Assembly (NCBI GenBank): GCA_902538255.1
Contig: CACBEJ010000005.1
Coordinates: 1 to 49,019, forward strand
DNA: 49,019 bases
Direction of reading: 5' to 3'
Source: an uncultured Pelagibacteraceae bacterium
Lineage (GTDB): Bacteria > Pseudomonadota > Alphaproteobacteria > Pelagibacterales > Pelagibacteraceae
The first letter of the stretch is position 1, and each line of letters starts with the position of its first letter. The notes below the pieces were generated by a model, which saw nothing but the letters and a program-made list of their open reading frames with translations, was not told where the DNA came from and did not search any database. The position numbers and the translations under genes were made by a program. Of this stretch, positions 45,010 through 49,019 are shown piece by piece.

Positions 45010-47043
45010 GTGAAAAACAATTGGTCAAATTTAGAAGCAAAACAATACATAAAAAAGTATACAAAACTTGGTCACTCGAAAGATATGGCTTTAAGAGTTT
45101 ATACAACCAGACTATTAGGTAGAAATAGTAAACTTGTTCTACATGGAGGTGGAAATACATCTGTAAAAACCTCAATTAAAGATATTGATGGCAAACATTA
45201 TGATGTGCTCTGTGTTAAAGGAAGCGGGTGGGACATGGCTGAAATAGAACCAGCTGGTTTACCTGCTGTAAAATTAAACCCACTTTTAGCTCTAAAAAAT
45301 AAAAAATATTTAAGTGATGAAGATATGGTTGCATATCAAAAAAGAAACTTAATTGATATTAAGTCACCTAACCCATCTGTAGAGACTTTTTTACATGCAT
45401 TTTTACCCTTCAAATTTGTTGATCACACTCATTCTGATGCAATTATGGACGTTACAAATAGGCCAAATGGAAAAGATCTTTGCAAAAAAATTTTTGGACC
45501 AAAAGTAAGTATTGTGCCATATGTAATGCCAGGATTTGGTTTGGCTCAGAAGATAAATGAAGTTTATCATAAAAACCCAAATATCAATTGTTTGATCCTT
45601 TTAAACCATGGAATATTTACTTTTGATAATGATGCTAAAAAATCTTATGACTTAATGATTAAATATGTTTCTATTGCTGAAAAGACTATCAAAAAATTAA
45701 AAAGAAAAAAAATAAGTCAAATAAAAAATTATAATACTAAATTTGAACCACATGAAATTGCACCAATTTTAAGAGGTTTGCTATCAGAAAACCATAATCA
45801 AAAATTTATACTTAATTACAGATCAAATAATAATTTGAATTATTTTATTAATGGAAAAGATGTAAAAAGATATTCAAGTATTGGAACAGCGACACCAGAT
45901 CATGTAATAAGAGTTAAACCCTTTCCGTTAGTAATTACACCAAAACAAAATTCAAGTATTGAAGATTTTAAAAAAATAGCTGAAAAAAGTTTTAAAGGTT
46001 ACAGAAAAAAATATGTGAAATATTTCAATACAAATAAAAAAAAAGTTAAGGGTAAAAAAACAATGCTAGATACCTCGCCGCGAGTAATTATGGTACAAAA
46101 TGTTGGTTTGTTTAGTGTAGGTAGCAGTCTCAGTGCTTCAAAAATAGCTGGGGATTTGACTGAAACAAATGCAAGAGTAATTTCATCCGTTGAGGAAACT
46201 ACAAAATATAAATTCATTACTGAAAAAGATTTATTTGATGTTGAGTATTGGTCGCTAGAGCAAGCTAAAATTAAAAAAAATAAAAAAATCTTACAAGGTA
46301 ATGTTGTTGTAATAACTGGTGGTTTTGGAGCCATCGGCTCAGCAACTTATAAACTATTTAAAAATTATGGCGCAGAAATTGTATTGCTTGATTACGATGC
46401 TAAAAAAGTTAAAGAAATGCAAGCTCAAATCAAAGATTTATGTTTGCACTGTGATGTAAGAAACAAAAATAGTGTTAAAATTGCTTTCAAAAAAATTAGT
46501 GAACAATATGGTGGTGTTGATATTTTAATATCAAATGCTGGAACAGCAATTGGTGGATCTATTGCTGAAATTGATGATAAAATTTTAAGAAAAAGTTTCG
46601 AAGATAATTTTTTCTCACATCAAAATTGTGCTTCAGAAACTATCAAAATAATGAAAAAACAAAATATTCAAGGATGTTTGTTATTTAATATTTCGAAACA
46701 ATCAGTTAATCCTGGAAAAAACTTTGGACCTTATGGTCTTCCAAAAACGGCTTTGTTAAGTTTATGCAAACAATATGCATTAGATTATGGGGCGCTTGGA
46801 ATTAGATCAAATGGTGTAAACGCTGATAGAATTAGAAGTGGATTATTGAATGATGAAATGATTAAATCTCGAGCCAAAGCCAGAGAAGTTTCAACTGATG
46901 AATATATGAGAGGAAATCTACTTCTAAACGAAGTAAAAGCAGAAGATGTTGCAAAAGCATTTTTTCATCTTGCTATTTCAAAGAAAACAACTGGTGCAGT
47001 ATTAACTGTAGATGGTGGAAACATAGCTGCTTCCCTAAGGTAA
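45010..47043 (+). CDS. Class II aldolase-short-chain dehydrogenase fusion
   Basis: 677-residue bifunctional protein. Residues about 1-270 are a class II (fuculose/rhamnulose-phosphate type) aldolase: Glu125 (SVETFLH), His139 and His141 (DHTHSDA) and His200 (LLNHGIF) form the zinc site. Residues about 425-677 are an SDR: TGGFGAIG at 436-443 binds NAD(H), NAG at 509-511, Ser562 and the YxxxK pair Tyr575/Lys579. The layout matches the RhaE-RhaW type (rhamnulose-phosphate aldolase/lactaldehyde dehydrogenase). Next to mtnA and SpeDE, the substrate could instead be methylthioribulose- or deoxyribulose-1-phosphate. The GTG start is supported by TGAGG eight bases upstream. Confidence 0.85.
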   Translation: MKNNWSNLEAKQYIKKYTKLGHSKDMALRVYTTRLLGRNSKLVLHGGGNTSVKTSIKDIDGKHYDVLCVKGSGWDMAEIEPAGLPAVKLNPLLALKNKKYLSDEDMVAYQKRNLIDIKSPNPSVETFLHAFLPFKFVDHTHSDAIMDVTNRPNGKDLCKKIFGPKVSIVPYVMPGFGLAQKINEVYHKNPNINCLILLNHGIFTFDNDAKKSYDLMIKYVSIAEKTIKKLKRKKISQIKNYNTKFEPHEIAPILRGLLSENHNQKFILNYRSNNNLNYFINGKDVKRYSSIGTATPDHVIRVKPFPLVITPKQNSSIEDFKKIAEKSFKGYRKKYVKYFNTNKKKVKGKKTMLDTSPRVIMVQNVGLFSVGSSLSASKIAGDLTETNARVISSVEETTKYKFITEKDLFDVEYWSLEQAKIKKNKKILQGNVVVITGGFGAIGSATYKLFKNYGAEIVLLDYDAKKVKEMQAQIKDLCLHCDVRNKNSVKIAFKKISEQYGGVDILISNAGTAIGGSIAEIDDKILRKSFEDNFFSHQNCASETIKIMKKQNIQGCLLFNISKQSVNPGKNFGPYGLPKTALLSLCKQYALDYGALGIRSNGVNADRIRSGLLNDEMIKSRAKAREVSTDEYMRGNLLLNEVKAEDVAKAFFHLAISKKTTGAVLTVDGGNIAASLR

Positions 47044-47044
47044 C

Positions 47045-48115
47045 TTATTTAAATAATTTTTTTAGACCTTCAGAGGAAGCTTCGGAAATCCCTCTTTCAG
47101 TAATTAATCCTGTTACATATTTTGCTGGCGTTATATCAAATGCTAAATTCATAGCTTTGCTTTTGTTTGGATATATTAAAACTTTCTTAATCTCGTTATT
47201 CTCATCTATACCTTCAACATGAGATAATTCCTCTGAGTTTCTCTCTTCTATTGGAATATCTTTTGAGTTTTTAATATCCCAATCTATAGTTGAACTTGGT
47301 AACGCTACATAAAAAGGAATATTGTTATCATGTGCAGCTAATGCTTTAAGATAGGTTCCAATTTTATTACAAACATCTCCATTTGATAAAGTTCTATCAG
47401 TTCCGACAATACACATGTCAACTTCTCCTCTCTGCATTAAAATACCACCTGTGTTATCAGCAATTATGGTATTTGGAATTTCTTCTTCATTTAATTCATA
47501 TGACGTTAAATTAGCACCTTGGTTTCTTGGTCTTGTCTCATCTACCCATACATGAATTGGTATACCCTTTTTATGTGCATGGTAAATTGGTGATGTTGCT
47601 GTACCCCAATTAATTGTTGCTAACCAACCTGCATTACAATGAGTTAATATGTTTACTGTATCTTTTTTTTTATTATAAATTTCCTTGATTATTTTTAATC
47701 CATTAATACCAATATTTTCACAAAACTTTTCATCTTCATCACATATTTCTTTTGCTTCATTTAGGGCAATGCTTAATATTTGATCACTATTAATTCCTGA
47801 TAATTTTTTCATCATACGATCTACAGCCCATTTTAAATTAATAGCGGTAGGTCTTGATTGAATTAACTCTTCTGCACTTTTTTTTATAAATTCAGGATTA
47901 TTATTTTCTTGAACTGTCAAAGCTAGACCATAAGCTGCCGTTCCACCAATTAGAGGAGCGCCTCTTACCTCCATTACTTTAATTGCATTAATAGCGTCTT
48001 TTACTGTTTTAAGTTCTTTAATTATAAATTGATGGGGAAGTTTTGTTTGATCTATTATTTTTACAATATTATTTTCAAACCAAATAGTACGATATTCTTT
48101 TCCATTAATTTTCAT
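47045..48115 (-). CDS. mtnA: S-methyl-5-thioribose-1-phosphate isomerase
   Basis: Isomerises methylthioribose 1-phosphate to the ribulose form in methionine salvage from MTA; relatives act on 5-deoxyribose 1-phosphate. The catalytic Cys160 (THCNAG) and Asp240 (GTDR) fall at exactly the classic positions, and the RGAPLIGG phosphate loop is at 51-58; DETRPRNQGANLT is also characteristic. Length 356 fits MtnA rather than the eIF2B-like ribose-1,5-bisphosphate isomerase. Converges with the aldolase/dehydrogenase fusion one base away and follows the secreted hydrolase gene by two bases. Confidence 0.92.
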   Translation of the reverse strand: MKINGKEYRTIWFENNIVKIIDQTKLPHQFIIKELKTVKDAINAIKVMEVRGAPLIGGTAAYGLALTVQENNNPEFIKKSAEELIQSRPTAINLKWAVDRMMKKLSGINSDQILSIALNEAKEICDEDEKFCENIGINGLKIIKEIYNKKKDTVNILTHCNAGWLATINWGTATSPIYHAHKKGIPIHVWVDETRPRNQGANLTSYELNEEEIPNTIIADNTGGILMQRGEVDMCIVGTDRTLSNGDVCNKIGTYLKALAAHDNNIPFYVALPSSTIDWDIKNSKDIPIEERNSEELSHVEGIDENNEIKKVLIYPNKSKAMNLAFDITPAKYVTGLITERGISEASSEGLKKLFK

Positions 48116-48117
48116 CT

Positions 48118-49019
48118 TTAAAAAATGTCATTTAAGTATTTAATTAAATCCTTATTTTTCCTTTCATAATCTGCATAACATTTGGTTAAAGTTATTCCAT
48201 GATAATTATTCATTGGCTCTGCTTTTTTACAACCGGAATTCGTTAAATTTACAAATTTAACTGAATTTATAGTTTTAAATAAAGAATAGTCATTTGGAGA
48301 ATTATAATGATCTTTATCATGTGCAATAATAATTGCATTTATTTGAGATAAATCCTTAACAAAACCATAATATCTTACCTCTTCCCACCAAGGCCAATCT
48401 TTTCTATTTTTAACAGTTCCGCCTGCTCCCGGATTAAGACCTATAACACCTTTGACCAGCATGGGGAATTCTGCTTTTATTTTTAATGACTGCCAACCAC
48501 CTGAAGAATGACCAGCAAGAATAATATTATTAAATCCAGCTTCAATAAAACTATCAACTTTATCTTTTATAACTCTTTTTCTTTGGTTTTGTTTTTGTTT
48601 GTTAATTAATGGAATTCCATCTTTGTCTTTTAATTCTATAGCTAATTTTCCATTTTTTTCATGAGCTTTCCACATTTTAGTTTGCTCTTTTTTTGACCAT
48701 CCTTTTGCACCTGTGCATAAACGATATATTTTTACTTTGAAATTTTTAATTTTTACATCATGTAATTCTCTTATAACTTTAGGAACATTGTTCCCTGGAA
48801 CTGTACATTTATCACTTTTTTGATCATTATCTGAGCCATGATTATAAATAATTAAAATTGAATTTTTTTTGTCTTTTATTTCGTTCTCAGAATAGATTTT
48901 TCCTTTGCTGTCTATAAATCCATTATCTTTTGAAAATTTTTTCAGATCTTTATCAAATTTTGAGCTTGAATAAGCATTGGTTAAGAAAAAACTAATAATT
49001 AAAAAAATTAATATTCTCT
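48118..49019 (-). CDS. Secreted alpha/beta-hydrolase-like protein (5' end beyond the window)
   Basis: The reading frame continues without a stop from the residues around 48675 up to the window edge, so the gene is longer than the first in-frame ATG at 48675 suggests and is cut off here. The most upstream residues, RILIFLIISFFLTNAYSS, are the body of a signal peptide, so only a codon or two is likely missing. Next come ILIIYNHGSDND (oxyanion-loop HG) and later LAGHSSGGW with the nucleophile Ser in GHSSG; DHYNSP and a C-terminal NNYHG may supply the acid and His. Cysteines suggest a disulfide. Two bases upstream of mtnA. Substrate unknown. Confidence 0.75.
   Translation of the reverse strand, partial: RILIFLIISFFLTNAYSSSKFDKDLKKFSKDNGFIDSKGKIYSENEIKDKKNSILIIYNHGSDNDQKSDKCTVPGNNVPKVIRELHDVKIKNFKVKIYRLCTGAKGWSKKEQTKMWKAHEKNGKLAIELKDKDGIPLINKQKQNQRKRVIKDKVDSFIEAGFNNIILAGHSSGGWQSLKIKAEFPMLVKGVIGLNPGAGGTVKNRKDWPWWEEVRYYGFVKDLSQINAIIIAHDKDHYNSPNDYSLFKTINSVKFVNLTNSGCKKAEPMNNYHGITLTKCYADYERKNKDLIKYLNDIF

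Noticed and set aside
1..49019. Defence islands, prophage, transposons, CRISPR arrays or tRNA genes
   Set aside because: By eye I saw no regularly spaced repeats, no terminal inverted repeats, no integrase or transposase motifs and no cloverleaf-like sequence in the short intergenic gaps. A tRNAscan and repeat search would settle it.

Overview
The window reads as a free-living, streamlined, very AT-rich alphaproteobacterium, most likely SAR11 (Pelagibacterales). Reasons: very AT-rich coding sequence, almost no intergenic space (no gene-free stretch exceeds about 200 bases), many 1-4 base start/stop overlaps, and alphaproteobacterial gene content and order such as map-purB-purC-purS-purQ-purL-bolA-grxD. 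I saw no tRNA, rRNA, CRISPR array, insertion sequence, integrase or phage gene, so this looks like chromosomal core with small accessory patches.

Layout. 1-802 (minus): kdsB and the first codons of an unidentified gene running off the left edge. 890-7426 (plus): map, five purine genes including the three-part FGAM synthetase PurS/PurQ/PurL, then the BolA-GrxD iron-sulfur pair. 7427-17290 (minus): rpsD; trmJ, a DUF1989 protein, cimA and cysS; nadE; a class II DAHP synthase; glmS and an acetyltransferase-only GlmU. 17359-21599 (plus): a phosphoglycolate phosphatase-like HAD and a methylcitrate-cycle operon prpD-prpB-prpC. 21601-25170 (minus): a methyltransferase and nrdA-nrdB behind a promoter carrying two NrdR-like boxes. 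25351-26805 (plus): a phosphomanno/glucomutase.

26802-31750 (minus): a highly charged helical protein, a TauE-type permease, dusA, an rpoZ with a long acidic tail, and an MFS transporter; between the first two lies a plus-strand candidate small RNA with a strong terminator. 31762-33452 (plus): a beta-hydroxyacid dehydrogenase, a flavin-oxidase-fold protein and a tiny membrane protein. 33449-36872 (minus): a coupled DUF1330/secreted protein/secreted zinc-protease operon, a methyltransferase and a gamma-carbonic anhydrase. 36892-40775: a peroxiredoxin-like protein, GT4 and GT9 glycosyltransferases, an EamA transporter and a DUF6165 protein.

40765-49019 is the most interesting part. A SpeD-SpeE fusion, a polar amino-acid ABC importer without its ATPase, a PhyH oxygenase, an aldolase-short-chain dehydrogenase fusion, MtnA and a secreted alpha/beta hydrolase lie together. 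SpeDE should make an aminopropylated polyamine and release methylthioadenosine (MTA). MtnA and the aldolase/dehydrogenase fusion are the right families to dispose of MTA (or 5'-deoxyadenosine) by a DHAP-shunt-like route. This is inference from family and proximity; an MTA phosphorylase or an equivalent nucleosidase/kinase pair is not in the window.
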